DNA of 64,000 nt from Acinetobacter oleivorans DR1 (GTDB lineage Bacteria > Pseudomonadota > Gammaproteobacteria > Pseudomonadales > Moraxellaceae), in assembly GCF_000196795.1 (NCBI RefSeq), contig NC_014259.1, positions 3,348,001 to 3,412,000 of the forward strand, given 5' to 3'. How positions within the stretch are numbered: position 1 is the first letter of the stretch; each line of letters starts with the position of its first letter. The position numbers and the translations under genes were made by a program. Shown here piece after piece: positions 17,240 to 26,206 of the stretch. A model generated the notes under the pieces. It was not told the origin of the DNA. It ran no database searches and saw only the letters and a list, made by a program, of their open reading frames with translations.

Positions 17240-18439
17240 ATGTCTAACAGCCATGTTGATGTCATTGTCTTAGGTGCGGGTGCTTCTGGACTCATGTTGG
17301 CTGCACATGCTGCTAAACGCGGGCGCTCGGTTTTAATTTTAGAAAAAGCCAATAAAATTGGTAAAAAGATTTTAATGTCAGGTGGCGGTAAGTGTAACTT
17401 TACCAATCTGTATGTCGAACCTGATAACTATATTTCTCATAATCCGCACTTCGTTATTTCTGCCCTGTCACGCTATAGCAACTGGGACTTTATCGGTTTG
17501 GTATGTGACTACAAAATTGCCTATGAAGAACGTAAACACGGGCAATTATTTACGCTAAACGGCGCTAAAGAAATTTTAGAAATGCTTGTGAGCGAGTGTA
17601 ATAAAACCAAAAATGTGGATATTCAAACCCATTGCGAAGTTGGCCAAATTACGCCCTTAGAAAAAGGTGGGTTTTCACTAAACACCAATCAAGGACATTA
17701 CACTTGTGATTCTTTAGTTATTGCTACAGGCGGCTTATCGATTCCAACATTAGGCGGTTCTGGATTTGGCTATGAACTAGCACAAAAATTTGGACATCAA
17801 GTTTTTCCAACCCGTGCTGGTTTAGTTCCATTTACTTTTTCAGATCACATTAAAGAGGTGACCACACGTTTAAGTGGTAATGCTTTGGATGTGACGTTAA
17901 GTAACTCAAAAAATAGCTTTACTGAAGCATTATTATTTACCCACCGTGGTTTGAGTGGGCCAAGTTCTTTGCAGCTTTCAAACTATTGGAACTCAGGAGA
18001 AAGTTTTAAAATTGACTTCTTCCCTAGCCAAGATTTAGCGACCTATTTAAAAGATAAAAAGAAAGCACAGCCAAAAGTTTTATTACGCACCCTTCTTAAT
18101 GAGTTTACTGCCAAAAGTATTATCCAAGAGTTACAACAACTCATATGGTCAGAACAGAGCGAAACAGCGATTGGCAATATCAGTGATGCACAGCTAGATC
18201 ATATTGCCGAGCAGCTACATGGCTTTGCAGTTAAACCATCTGGCACAGAAGGATATCGTACCGCTGAAGTTACTTTAGGCGGAATAGATACAACAGAAGT
18301 ATCTTCTAAGACCATGGAGAGTAAAAAGCAGAAAGGACTGTTTTTTGTTGGCGAGGTACTCGATGTCACTGGACATTTAGGGGGCTACAACTTCCAGTGG
18401 GCATGGTCTTCTGCCTATGCTGCTGCCCAATATGTATAA
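17240..18439 (+). CDS. FAD-dependent oxidoreductase, HI0933/YhiN family
   Basis: 399 residues. Dinucleotide-binding motif VIVLGAGASGLMLAAHAAKRG at the N-terminus, then LEKANKIGKKILMSGGGKCNFTN, the signature of the HI0933/YhiN flavoprotein family, and a C-terminal FVGEVLDVTGHLGGYNFQWAW block that closes the FAD site. The reaction catalysed by this family is not established. The start at 17240 (MSNSHVDVIV) puts the Rossmann motif at the usual position; an upstream in-frame ATG at 17189 would add 17 residues without benefit. Confidence 0.9.
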   Translation: MSNSHVDVIVLGAGASGLMLAAHAAKRGRSVLILEKANKIGKKILMSGGGKCNFTNLYVEPDNYISHNPHFVISALSRYSNWDFIGLVCDYKIAYEERKHGQLFTLNGAKEILEMLVSECNKTKNVDIQTHCEVGQITPLEKGGFSLNTNQGHYTCDSLVIATGGLSIPTLGGSGFGYELAQKFGHQVFPTRAGLVPFTFSDHIKEVTTRLSGNALDVTLSNSKNSFTEALLFTHRGLSGPSSLQLSNYWNSGESFKIDFFPSQDLATYLKDKKKAQPKVLLRTLLNEFTAKSIIQELQQLIWSEQSETAIGNISDAQLDHIAEQLHGFAVKPSGTEGYRTAEVTLGGIDTTEVSSKTMESKKQKGLFFVGEVLDVTGHLGGYNFQWAWSSAYAAAQYV

Positions 18440-18440
18440 G

Positions 18441-18611
18441 CTAATTTGAGTTTTTCGAACTACTTGATGCGTTCGATGAATCTTGTGGCTGAGAAGTAGT
18501 CTGTTTTGAGCTTTCTGACTTACTAAATACAAATTTATAAGCACTTGCTAAAAACCCTACCGTAATTCCGGCAATGACAATCGGTGCTAAAAAACGACCT
18601 GGTTTCTTCAT
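18441..18611 (-). CDS. Small membrane-anchored protein, 56 aa
   Basis: An open frame from ATG at 18611 to TAG at 18441 encodes MKKPGRFLAPIVIAGITVGF, then a short basic stretch and a Ser/Gln/Asn-rich tail. One hydrophobic segment (about 8-25) predicts an inner-membrane anchor. GAGGAA lies 8 nt before the ATG, a good ribosome site. The stop comes 2 nt from the convergent flavoprotein stop. No family recognised. Confidence 0.65.
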   Translation of the reverse strand: MKKPGRFLAPIVIAGITVGFLASAYKFVFSKSESSKQTTSQPQDSSNASSSSKNSN

Positions 18612-18644
18612 CGTATTTTCCTCACTTATTTGTTTTTATAACGG

Positions 18645-18679
18645 CCAAAAAAGAACGACCACTCAATATAGAGTGGTCG
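18645..18679 (-). terminator. Terminator after the mechanosensitive-channel gene
   Basis: CGACCACTC/GAGTGGTCG 9-bp stem, 6-nt loop, then TTCTTTTTT on the minus strand. The small ORF at 18441-18611 begins beyond it. Confidence 0.9.
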
Positions 18680-18739
18680 AACTTATCACAAAAATCAAAG
18701 ATTTTTTGTACTGTTTATCTGAAATTTAATTTAATTCCC

Positions 18740-20410
18740 TTAAATTTCATCATTTTCGCCTGTAGAACCAAACGGTTTATTCACTGGCGGTTGTGCTGGA
18801 TTCACCTGTACAGAATCTGCTGGTTTTGCATCAGATGGAGCTGTTGATGGTGGCGTTGTTGGCGTAGATTGAGTTGTTGACGTAGCTGGAGCTGAACTAC
18901 TCGTAGTAGAAGGCGGTTGATAAAGAGGATTTGGTTGATTCGCTTCTTTTTTCGCTTTATCAAGTAAATCAGTTAAAAGTCGTTCTGCTGGTTGGCGACC
19001 ACCTAAACCGAATGCAAGAGCGAAAGCCACGGCAACCGCGCCTAGAGTCAAACCAAATGCAAGGTTAACAATTGAATCTGCAATACCCATTGCTCTTAAA
19101 CCAAGCGCAAGTACCAGACCAATAATTAAAACACGAACTAAACTAGCTAACCAACGCGAGCTATTATATTCACCACGTTGAACCACATTCGCTACAACAT
19201 TCGCTAACCAGAAACCAATTACTAAAATTACAGCACCCAATAGAATGTTTGCACCGAAATGGATAAACATTGCAATGAGACCACTGATTTGATCGAAACC
19301 AAGACGATCCGCTGCTTCAGATACTGCAAACAGCATAGTAAAGAATACAATTAGCCAGCCAACTGCATTAGAAACTTTAGTTTGACCTAAAAAGCGTTGT
19401 ACATCTAATTTTGCAGGAATTTCATCAACACCTGTTCCTGCAATCAGTTCAGCTACTAAACGGCCAACAAAACGAGAAACAATATAAGCAACCAGTAAAA
19501 TTAAACCAGCCGCAATAATGTTTGGAATTGCTTGCAAGATTTCATTTAGCATTGCTGTCGCAGGTTGAGAAATTGTCTCAATACCTAACGCTTCGAACGC
19601 TACAATTAATGTAGTAATAATGATGATGGCAAAAACAAATGAACCTAAGAATTTGCCTACATTAGAGCTTTTAAAAAGACCAATTTTTTCAGCTTGAGCC
19701 TGAACACCTAAGCTATTTACTAGACCTTCAACAATACCGCGTACAATTTTTGCCAAGATATAACCAACAAAAACGATAACGCCAGCAATAAAGATATTCG
19801 GTAAGAAAGCTACGGCGTCATTTACCATATTTTGAACTGGAATGAGTAAGCCTGTAAGTCCTAATATTGAAAGAACAATTGGAAGGAAAAGTAACAATAC
19901 AAGCCAGTAAAGAATTTCACCAATGTTCTGGCTAATTCCACCTACACCCACTTCACTGCTTAACTTATCATCGAGTTGGGTTCTGGATAAAACATTGGTA
20001 ATGCCTGCCCGCACCAGTCGGGCAACGATCCAACCAATAAAACCCACCACCACAGCAGCAATAATATTTGGAATGTAGACCAGTACCTGATTTACCATGT
20101 TGCTGAATGGGCCACTCACTCCACTAATGTTGAGCACATTTAGAGCCGCGACAACAGCTAAAATCAGAATAAACCAGAATACTACCTTGGAGATCAGGCC
20201 TTCAATATTTGGCGCTCGGCCAGTAGCTGAAGATAGTTTGGCATTGGTATTTACTTTTTGTAGAAGCTTTTTCACACCTGCTGCTACTAATAAAGCAATT
20301 ATCCAACCAACCAATAAGATCACTACTGCAGCCAGGATAGGATGAAACTGATCCCAGTAATACATCGCATCAAATTGAGCGCCGCGAGGCCCATCAAAAA
20401 ATTCATTCAT
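18740..20410 (-). CDS. Mechanosensitive ion channel family membrane protein
   Basis: 556 residues built from repeated helix pairs: each unit has a hydrophobic helix followed by (I/V)GWI(V/I)A or similar and an amphipathic segment (for example LVGWIIALLVAAGVKKLLQK, then FIGWIVARLVRAGI and FVGYILAKIVRGIV). This matches the conserved TM-helix repeat of MscS-related proteins rather than a plain MscS. The C-terminal 90 residues are a disordered Ser/Thr/Pro-rich tail. It probably acts in the inner membrane in osmotic or mechanical response. GAGG lies about 12 nt before the ATG. Confidence 0.85.
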   Translation of the reverse strand: MNEFFDGPRGAQFDAMYYWDQFHPILAAVVILLVGWIIALLVAAGVKKLLQKVNTNAKLSSATGRAPNIEGLISKVVFWFILILAVVAALNVLNISGVSGPFSNMVNQVLVYIPNIIAAVVVGFIGWIVARLVRAGITNVLSRTQLDDKLSSEVGVGGISQNIGEILYWLVLLLFLPIVLSILGLTGLLIPVQNMVNDAVAFLPNIFIAGVIVFVGYILAKIVRGIVEGLVNSLGVQAQAEKIGLFKSSNVGKFLGSFVFAIIIITTLIVAFEALGIETISQPATAMLNEILQAIPNIIAAGLILLVAYIVSRFVGRLVAELIAGTGVDEIPAKLDVQRFLGQTKVSNAVGWLIVFFTMLFAVSEAADRLGFDQISGLIAMFIHFGANILLGAVILVIGFWLANVVANVVQRGEYNSSRWLASLVRVLIIGLVLALGLRAMGIADSIVNLAFGLTLGAVAVAFALAFGLGGRQPAERLLTDLLDKAKKEANQPNPLYQPPSTTSSSAPATSTTQSTPTTPPSTAPSDAKPADSVQVNPAQPPVNKPFGSTGENDEI

Positions 20411-20572
20411 ATTGTTATGTCCTCAATTGTTATGTTCTTTTCAGTGTTATCTCTAGGAAACACCATTCGTTGTAAAAAATGACGATGAATGCGGTCTATC
20501 TCACATTATGTTTTGAATATTTTCTAATCAACACACTTCTGCACAAATACAACAAATTGATGCAAAAGGTTG

Positions 20573-20605
20573 CAAAAAAGCCTTCAGGTTTACACCTAAA
20601 GGCTT
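20573..20605 (-). terminator. Terminator after the 77-aa membrane protein
   Basis: 12-nt arms (AAGCCTTCAGGT with ACCTAAAGGCTT, one mismatch) followed on the minus strand by CTTTTTTGC, 27 nt past the stop at 20632. Confidence 0.85.
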
Positions 20606-20631
20606 GATATCAAGTTAAACTGATTCTCTTA

Positions 20632-20865
20632 TTACCCTGTGTAGGTCTTTAAATTCAAATCAGAACTACCCTTAATTACATATGGTGTGGTCTCATTTTG
20701 AAATGCTCCTTCTTGTTTAGGAGTCTGGTTGTGGTCAGCAACCATATAGACAATAAGTGCAAGAAGAAAAAGCCCAACAATAATTAAAATATAAACTGGC
20801 AGTCTTCTTTTTTTCGCAGTTTCTTCAGGACTCGTCACATGAGGTGGTTTTGAAAAGTCATGCAT
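20632..20865 (-). CDS. Small single-pass membrane protein, 77 aa
   Basis: 77 residues: a short polar cytosolic N-terminus ending KKRRLP, one membrane helix (about 24-43, VYILIIVGLFLLALIVYMVA) and a polar C-terminal half. The positive-inside rule places the C-terminus in the periplasm. Not recognised. It has its own terminator. Confidence 0.65.
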   Translation of the reverse strand: MHDFSKPPHVTSPEETAKKRRLPVYILIIVGLFLLALIVYMVADHNQTPKQEGAFQNETTPYVIKGSSDLNLKTYTG

Positions 20866-21152
20866 CTTCTTTCCCCTCTTCTATTATCATTAACTTTATA
20901 TTCATCATAGCAATTTGCTTTGTTGCATTGTGTGAAAAAGCATTATTGGAAGGTGTCTGTAGTTGCAAAACTCTACTTTTAAAATAATAAAAACAGTATA
21001 AAATTTGCACACATTAATTTAGCCAATTAAAAATAATTTCTCTTTATTCACGAACTTCGTCTATTCCCCATTTGTAATACAATATGTTTTAGCGCTTACT
21101 TTTTATAAAATAGGCTATAATAAGCCCCCTAGTTTTAAAGCTGCTCTATTTT

Positions 21153-21575
21153 ATGATGTATCGTCAGCAAAACGTAACTCTTGATCTCGACACTGACGTC
21201 ACACATCAATGTTATATACACCAGACTAGAGATGAACATCTCATTGGTATTATTGAATTTAATAAACCAAGTTATGAACTCAAGTGGGGTGATCTGGAGT
21301 ATTTTCGTCGTCGTACTGAAGAGTTTTCAGTGATGCCATTTCCTGACTGCATTAACGCCATGATTGTTGATATTCGTAATATCAATATTTTTCTGGACAA
21401 TGAAGTTCCAATTTTACCTTGGCGTTTACTTGAAGAAGACTGCCCTGTTCGCTTAGTTGTTCCTCAAGATCGTTTGGAACATTATGCAGGCCTTTTTGAA
21501 CCAACTTGGCTTTCAAGCGATGTAGACAGTGCAATTTCCGAAATTCGTGAATTTATGGATATGTTTGTCCATTAA
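21153..21575 (+). CDS. Conserved hypothetical protein, 140 aa
   Basis: 140 residues, soluble and acidic. The pattern LIGIIEFNKPSYELKWGDL, then NAMIVDIRNINIFLDNE and DSAISEIREFMD alternates strands and helices, faintly like STAS/SpoIIAA-type domains, but I do not assign it. It starts with tandem ATGs (21153 and 21156) and lacks a visible ribosome site; a TATAAT at 21116-21121 lies shortly upstream. The last codons form one arm of the terminator at 21555-21588. Convergent with fpr. Confidence 0.7.
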   Translation: MMYRQQNVTLDLDTDVTHQCYIHQTRDEHLIGIIEFNKPSYELKWGDLEYFRRRTEEFSVMPFPDCINAMIVDIRNINIFLDNEVPILPWRLLEEDCPVRLVVPQDRLEHYAGLFEPTWLSSDVDSAISEIREFMDMFVH

Positions 21576-21588
21576 TAAACATATCCAT
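21555..21588 (+). terminator. Terminator overlapping the end of the 140-aa gene
   Basis: ATGGATATGTTT and AAACATATCCAT are perfect 12-bp arms with a 10-nt loop that contains the TAA stop. The T-run is weak in the plus direction. Confidence 0.65.
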
Positions 21589-21623
21589 AAAAATAATTTT
21601 AAAGTTCTTTTAATTGTCGTTTG

Positions 21624-22385
21624 TTACCAGTAATTTTCTACTGCAATATTTCCCTCACCTCGACGATTCATCGTCAAACCACGCCGCTTTAAAGCATCTT
21701 TCGTGTCATCTACCATTTCTGGGTTTCCACAAAGCATGACATGGCTTGTTGCAGGGCTCAGTTCTATACCAGCAACTTTTTCTAATTCACCATTCTCAAT
21801 CAAAACTGGCAAACGATCATGTAACTGTGCTGATGGGTCACGAGTGATAATTGAAATAAATTTAAAACCGATGTGCCCTTCCCCAAAAGTTTCAGCAATT
21901 TCTTGAATACGATCGACATAAGCCAATTCAGCTGCGGTACGGACACTGTAGACCAAATTAATCTTTTGATATTTAGACCATGTATCGAAGTCTTGTAGCA
22001 TCGACAAAAATGGTGCTAAACCCGTACCCGTTGCCAATAACCATAAATCATGTGGTAAAGGCTGTTGATAGCGAGCTAAAGTAAGATAACCATAAGGTAT
22101 TTTTTCTAAGTAAAGCTCATCACCTACCTTCAAATGTTGAAGATTAGAGGTAAATGCACCATCAGGCACTACAATCGAGAAAAATTCTAGCGTTTCATCA
22201 AATGGAGAAGACACCACCGAATAGGCACGAACAACAAGTTCTTCTCCAACTTTCAGTCCAATACGCGCAAATTGCCCAGCCGTAAATTTAAAATGTGCAG
22301 GGCGAGTCATGGTGAAACTAAAAAGAGTTGGCGTCCAGCGGTGTACAGATAAAACTTTTTCTACGCTAAATTTTTCAATTGACAT
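21624..22385 (-). CDS. fpr: Ferredoxin/flavodoxin-NADP+ reductase
   Basis: 253-residue cytosolic flavoprotein that moves electrons between NADPH and ferredoxin or flavodoxin, important for Fe-S repair and oxidative stress. FAD site RAYSVVSSP (about 53-61), the NADP-binding GTGLAPFLSMLQD, CGNPEMVDD, and the subclass-typical C-terminus NIAVENYW with its terminal aromatic. Length fits bacterial subclass I/II Fpr (about 250-260 aa). It is divergent from a LysR gene; in Pseudomonas putida such a neighbour (FinR) activates fpr, so the same logic is plausible here. Confidence 0.93.
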   Translation of the reverse strand: MSIEKFSVEKVLSVHRWTPTLFSFTMTRPAHFKFTAGQFARIGLKVGEELVVRAYSVVSSPFDETLEFFSIVVPDGAFTSNLQHLKVGDELYLEKIPYGYLTLARYQQPLPHDLWLLATGTGLAPFLSMLQDFDTWSKYQKINLVYSVRTAAELAYVDRIQEIAETFGEGHIGFKFISIITRDPSAQLHDRLPVLIENGELEKVAGIELSPATSHVMLCGNPEMVDDTKDALKRRGLTMNRRGEGNIAVENYW

Positions 22386-22471
22386 GATTTCAACGTGGCA
22401 TGAAATAGTGCGCTCATGTTAGCATGACAGCCGAAATAATGAATACTTTTAAACGTTAAGGCTTTTTAAAC

Positions 22472-23356
22472 ATGCGCATGACATTACGCCAGTTGGCTGT
22501 TTTTGTAGCAGTCGCTCAAGAAGGAACTGTCACCAAAGCCAGTGATGCGGTCAGACTGACGCAAAGTGCAGCAAGTATGGCTTTAGCCGATTTAGAGGAT
22601 GGTCTTGGTGCCCCTCTATTTGATCGTTTAGGTAAACGACTACAACTCAATGATCTTGGTCGGTTTTTATTGCCTCAAGCGCTAGAAATATTAGGTCGCT
22701 GTGAAGCTTTTGAGCAAGCTGCAAAAGGTGAGTTACAAAGCATTGATTTACGTATTGGGGCAACTCTAACGATCAGTGATTACCTTATGCCAGATTTAAT
22801 GGCGAACTTTTTACAGTATCACCCCAAAGCACACCTGCAATTACAAGTGGGCAACACACGCCAAATGATTGAAGCAGTCAATCAGTTTCAGCTTGATTTG
22901 GCATTAATTGAGGGCTCATGTCATCTGCCTCAACTTCAATGTATTCACTGGCGAGATGATGAGCTTGCAGTATGTTGCTCCCCTAATCACCCTCTAGCAC
23001 GTTTAAATCGACCTTTAACAGCAAATGATTTTTATCAAGTTGAATGGATTTTACGTGAGGAAGGTTCGGGAACTCGTGAAGTATTTGATAATGCTATTTT
23101 GCAAGATCTGCCAGATGCCAATATTCGCCTAACCCTAGGTCACAATGAAGCAATCTTGAAAATTGTTGCTGGTGGCTTAGGAATGTCTTGTATCTCTAAA
23201 CTCGCTATTGAACCTTTAATTGAAAAAGAGCAATTAGTGATTTTAGAAACACCTTTCTGGCAACTCACTCGCCCACTTTACATGTTGGTACATCGTCAAA
23301 AATACCAAGGTCCTGGCCTCAAGGCATTCTTACAATTCTGTGAAGATCAAGTTTAA
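22472..23356 (+). CDS. LysR-family regulator divergent from fpr (FinR-like)
   Basis: 294 residues: N-terminal winged helix (TLRQLAVFVAVAQEGTVTKA, then RLTQSAASMALADLED), followed by a periplasmic-binding-type effector domain from about 90. Two close ATGs (22472, 22478) give almost the same protein. It lies 86 bp from the divergent fpr start, the standard layout for a LysR regulator and its target. The FinR comparison is by context and general similarity only. Confidence 0.85.
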   Translation: MRMTLRQLAVFVAVAQEGTVTKASDAVRLTQSAASMALADLEDGLGAPLFDRLGKRLQLNDLGRFLLPQALEILGRCEAFEQAAKGELQSIDLRIGATLTISDYLMPDLMANFLQYHPKAHLQLQVGNTRQMIEAVNQFQLDLALIEGSCHLPQLQCIHWRDDELAVCCSPNHPLARLNRPLTANDFYQVEWILREEGSGTREVFDNAILQDLPDANIRLTLGHNEAILKIVAGGLGMSCISKLAIEPLIEKEQLVILETPFWQLTRPLYMLVHRQKYQGPGLKAFLQFCEDQV

Positions 23357-23434
23357 GACCTGATCTTCTAGTGCCATCTTGAGTCATTCTCACATGGCTC
23401 ACCATTTTTCATTTTATTATTTATGGGTTAAGAC

Positions 23435-23464
23435 AATTAAGGGAAGCTACCACCTCCCTTAATT
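23435..23464. terminator. Hairpin between convergent LysR and cold-shock genes
   Basis: AATTAAGGGA/TCCCTTAATT, a perfect 10-bp stem with a 10-nt loop, about 80 bp past the LysR stop. The T-run is modest. Confidence 0.5.
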
Positions 23465-23561
23465 TTGTATTACTTACTTGTTCGAAACGTTATCAATAAT
23501 CATCTCTGTCTGTCACGGCTAAACTCGACAACAAGTTAGCCTTGAAGATTGAGAATCTCTA

Positions 23562-23855
23562 TTAACGACGAAAATGTGATAACAACTCTGACGTAATCGC
23601 TTTATTATGATCAGCGATTTTATTCTTTTTTGTTTTAGCCGGATTAGGATCGATACGCTCGATCTTGATAGCCTTAAATTTCCCCTGATTATCTGCCGCA
23701 AGAAATCTCACTTTTTCATTTCTTTTTGGCTCACCTTCGGATGCAGGGAAATCAGAAATATGAAAGAAAATATCTCCTTCAGTAGTCGAAATAAAACCAA
23801 ATCCTTTATCAGGATCATATTGTTTAACTTTTCCGGTATAAAATTCTTGCTTCAT
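23562..23855 (-). CDS. Cold-shock-domain protein with basic tail
   Basis: 97 residues: an N-terminal cold-shock OB fold (GKVKQYDPDKGFGFIST, then GDIFFHISDF, holding RNP1-like KGFGFI and RNP2-like IFFHI), followed by a basic tail from about 68 (NPAKTKKNKIADHNK, then SELLSHFRR). Binds single-stranded nucleic acid and probably acts as an RNA chaperone. It is longer than the 66-70-residue CspA type, and aromatic FFH replaces the common FVH. AAGG before the ATG supports the start. Confidence 0.88.
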   Translation of the reverse strand: MKQEFYTGKVKQYDPDKGFGFISTTEGDIFFHISDFPASEGEPKRNEKVRFLAADNQGKFKAIKIERIDPNPAKTKKNKIADHNKAITSELLSHFRR

Positions 23856-23895
23856 GATCTTTACCTTACTTTTTCAATACTGTTATTACAGCAGA

Positions 23896-23955
23896 AAATT
23901 AAAAAGAGACTTTCAATCCGCCCTCAAAACTTTACGGTTTGATTAAGTCTCTTTT
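23896..23955 (-). terminator. Terminator after upp
   Basis: AAAAGAGACTT/AAGTCTCTTTT arms with a structured 32-nt loop; on the minus strand a T-run follows (CTCTTTTTAATTTT), 17 nt past the upp stop. Confidence 0.65.
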
Positions 23956-23971
23956 ATCGTTATTTCAAAAA

Positions 23972-24607
23972 CTAGTCTTTTTGGACACTACCAAAAATTT
24001 TATCGCCCGCATCACCTAGACCAGGAACAATATAGCCTTGTTCATTTAAGCCATTATCAATAGATGCTGTATAAATCTGTACATCTGGATGAGCTGCTTC
24101 AACTTTAGCAACACCTTCTGGAGCAGCAACTAATACCATAACACGTATATCTTTACAGCCACTCGCCTTTAATACGTCAATCGCAGCAACTAATGAATTA
24201 CCTGTTGCCAACATTGGGTCGATAATCATTGCAAGACGATTAGCGACATCTGGAACGAGTTTTTTATAATAAGTACGAACTTCTAATGTTTCTTCATTAC
24301 GCTCAAGACCTAAAACACTTACTTTTGCACTTGGAATCAGATTAAGTACGCCATCCAGCATACCAATTCCTGCACGTAAAATCGGTACAATCGTTATTTT
24401 TTTACCAGCAATACGCTGTGTAGTAACAGTTCCAGCCCATCCAGCAATTTCACAATCCACCACTGGTAAATCTTTTGTTGCTTCATACGTCAACAACATA
24501 GTCACTTCCTGAGCAAGCTCACGGAAATTCTTAGTACTGATATCAGAACGACGCAACAAACCTAATTTATGACGAATAAGTGGGTGACGAATTTCTTGAA
24601 TGGCCAC
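23972..24607 (-). CDS. upp: Uracil phosphoribosyltransferase
   Basis: Salvages uracil with PRPP to UMP. 211 residues; PRPP-binding motif MIIDPMLATGNSLVAAID and the C-terminal uracil-binding region NEQGYIVPGLGDAGDKIFG are clear, and VPILRAGIGMLDG is the conserved N-terminal loop. The start codon is GTG at 24607, preceded by AGG 8 nt upstream. Monocistronic with its own terminator; the nuo operon ends just upstream. Confidence 0.97.
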   Translation of the reverse strand: MAIQEIRHPLIRHKLGLLRRSDISTKNFRELAQEVTMLLTYEATKDLPVVDCEIAGWAGTVTTQRIAGKKITIVPILRAGIGMLDGVLNLIPSAKVSVLGLERNEETLEVRTYYKKLVPDVANRLAMIIDPMLATGNSLVAAIDVLKASGCKDIRVMVLVAAPEGVAKVEAAHPDVQIYTASIDNGLNEQGYIVPGLGDAGDKIFGSVQKD

Positions 24608-24664
24608 AGATGTTACCTAAAAATATAAAAACGTATTTATTATAATCTTTTTTTAATGCTCAAT

Positions 24665-24696
24665 AAAAAAAAGCCTCCAGATTTGGAGGCTTTTTT
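24665..24696 (-). terminator. Terminator of the nuo operon
   Basis: GCCTCC/GGAGGC stem with flanking A/T pairs, 6-nt loop and T-run on the minus strand, 12 nt beyond the nuoN stop. Confidence 0.95.
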
Positions 24697-24707
24697 GTAC
24701 ACTAGAA

Positions 24708-26204
24708 TTAGTGTTGTTGTGAAAGCATGAAATGTAATGGAGATAAAATTTCTGCTTTTAATGCTAAATTAATCATTGGATCTGGATATACACCCAAAAT
24801 AATAACTAATGCAGCAGCAGCTAATACCATTAAACCACCTACTTTTTGACCCCAATGAGCATCTGCATCAATACGAGGAGTTTCTGGTGGTGTCATATAC
24901 ATTACAACCATCACACGTAAGTAATAGTACAAACCAATACCACTACCCACAATAATCATGGCAGCTAAGAACCAGTGCTGAGTTGTTACAGCAGCCATTA
25001 CAACCAAGAACTTACCAATGAAGCCTGCTGTTAATGGAATACCAGCCAAAGATAACATCATGACTGTTAAAGTTGCTGTAAGTACTGGACGACGCCAGAA
25101 CAAACCACGGTAGTCCGCAAGACTTTGTGCTTCATCTACGTTGTTATATGGGCTAGACATTAACGCTACAGCACCAAAAGCACCGATAGTTGTTAATACG
25201 TAAGACACCACATATACAGTTACGCTACCCAAGCTCGCATAAGTCATGCTAATTAAAGCAATTAACAAATAACCAAAATGAGCAATAGATGAATAACCAA
25301 GGATACGTTTTAAGTTAACTTGACGAACAGCGAGTAAGTTACCAACTAAAATCGACAATACTGCAATGATTGTCAAAATAGTGACTAACGAATCCACCAT
25401 AATTGCGCCTGAAGCAAGCATATAGCGCACGAACAAACCAATGGTTGCAACTTTAGCAGCAGTCGCTAAGAAAGTTGCCATTGGCGCTGGTGCACCTGCA
25501 TATACATCTGGTGTCCATTTATGGAACGGCGCAAGCGATAATTTAAACGCAACAGCAAAGATAATGAGTGCTAAACCTAATAACACCATTGGCTGTTTAA
25601 TTGCGCCAAATAAAGCCTGTACAGAATCATAGAATGAAAGTGAACCAGTATATGCATAGATATATGCCATACCCATCAACAACATTGCAGAAGCTGTCGC
25701 TGAAAGTACAAGATATTTAATACCAGCTTCAAGTGAACTACTACGTTGATAAGTATAAGCAAGTAAGCCGTATACAGGGATCGACATTAACTCAAGGCTA
25801 ATGAAGAACGATGCATAGTGAGAACTTGCAACCATCAACATTGCACCTGCTACTGAAGCAAGTAACAAAAGATAGAGTTCTTCGCGGTTGTCTTTATAGG
25901 TTTCGATGTAAGCGTGAGACAAAGTACAACAAGCCAAAGCCGCAATCAAAATCATAAATTGATAGAACATGGTAAATGGATCAACCATAAACATGCCCAT
26001 CACATTTGCCGGTACAAACTTACCGCCAAATACCGCAAATAAAATATAAAGTGCAGCGAGGTTTAAACCAACAACAGAAGCTGTTGCGATTAAATTATGA
26101 TTACGCTTAATTGAAATTAACAGCATGACGACGATTGTTGTTAAAGCAACAATCATCACCGGAGCTAAAGGCATAAGCGTAGCGAATGATACTGTGAAGT
26201 TCAT
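24708..26204 (-). CDS. nuoN: NADH-quinone oxidoreductase subunit N
   Basis: 498-residue antiporter-like membrane subunit of complex I with about 14 helices. The conserved block AFKLSLAPFHKWTPDVYAGAP carries the proton-channel lysine and the discontinuous-helix region; YSSIAHFGYLLIAL is also typical. Last gene of the operon, starting 2 nt after nuoM ends and followed by a strong terminator. Confidence 0.97.
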   Translation of the reverse strand: MNFTVSFATLMPLAPVMIVALTTIVVMLLISIKRNHNLIATASVVGLNLAALYILFAVFGGKFVPANVMGMFMVDPFTMFYQFMILIAALACCTLSHAYIETYKDNREELYLLLLASVAGAMLMVASSHYASFFISLELMSIPVYGLLAYTYQRSSSLEAGIKYLVLSATASAMLLMGMAYIYAYTGSLSFYDSVQALFGAIKQPMVLLGLALIIFAVAFKLSLAPFHKWTPDVYAGAPAPMATFLATAAKVATIGLFVRYMLASGAIMVDSLVTILTIIAVLSILVGNLLAVRQVNLKRILGYSSIAHFGYLLIALISMTYASLGSVTVYVVSYVLTTIGAFGAVALMSSPYNNVDEAQSLADYRGLFWRRPVLTATLTVMMLSLAGIPLTAGFIGKFLVVMAAVTTQHWFLAAMIIVGSGIGLYYYLRVMVVMYMTPPETPRIDADAHWGQKVGGLMVLAAAALVIILGVYPDPMINLALKAEILSPLHFMLSQQH

Positions 26205-26206
26205 GA

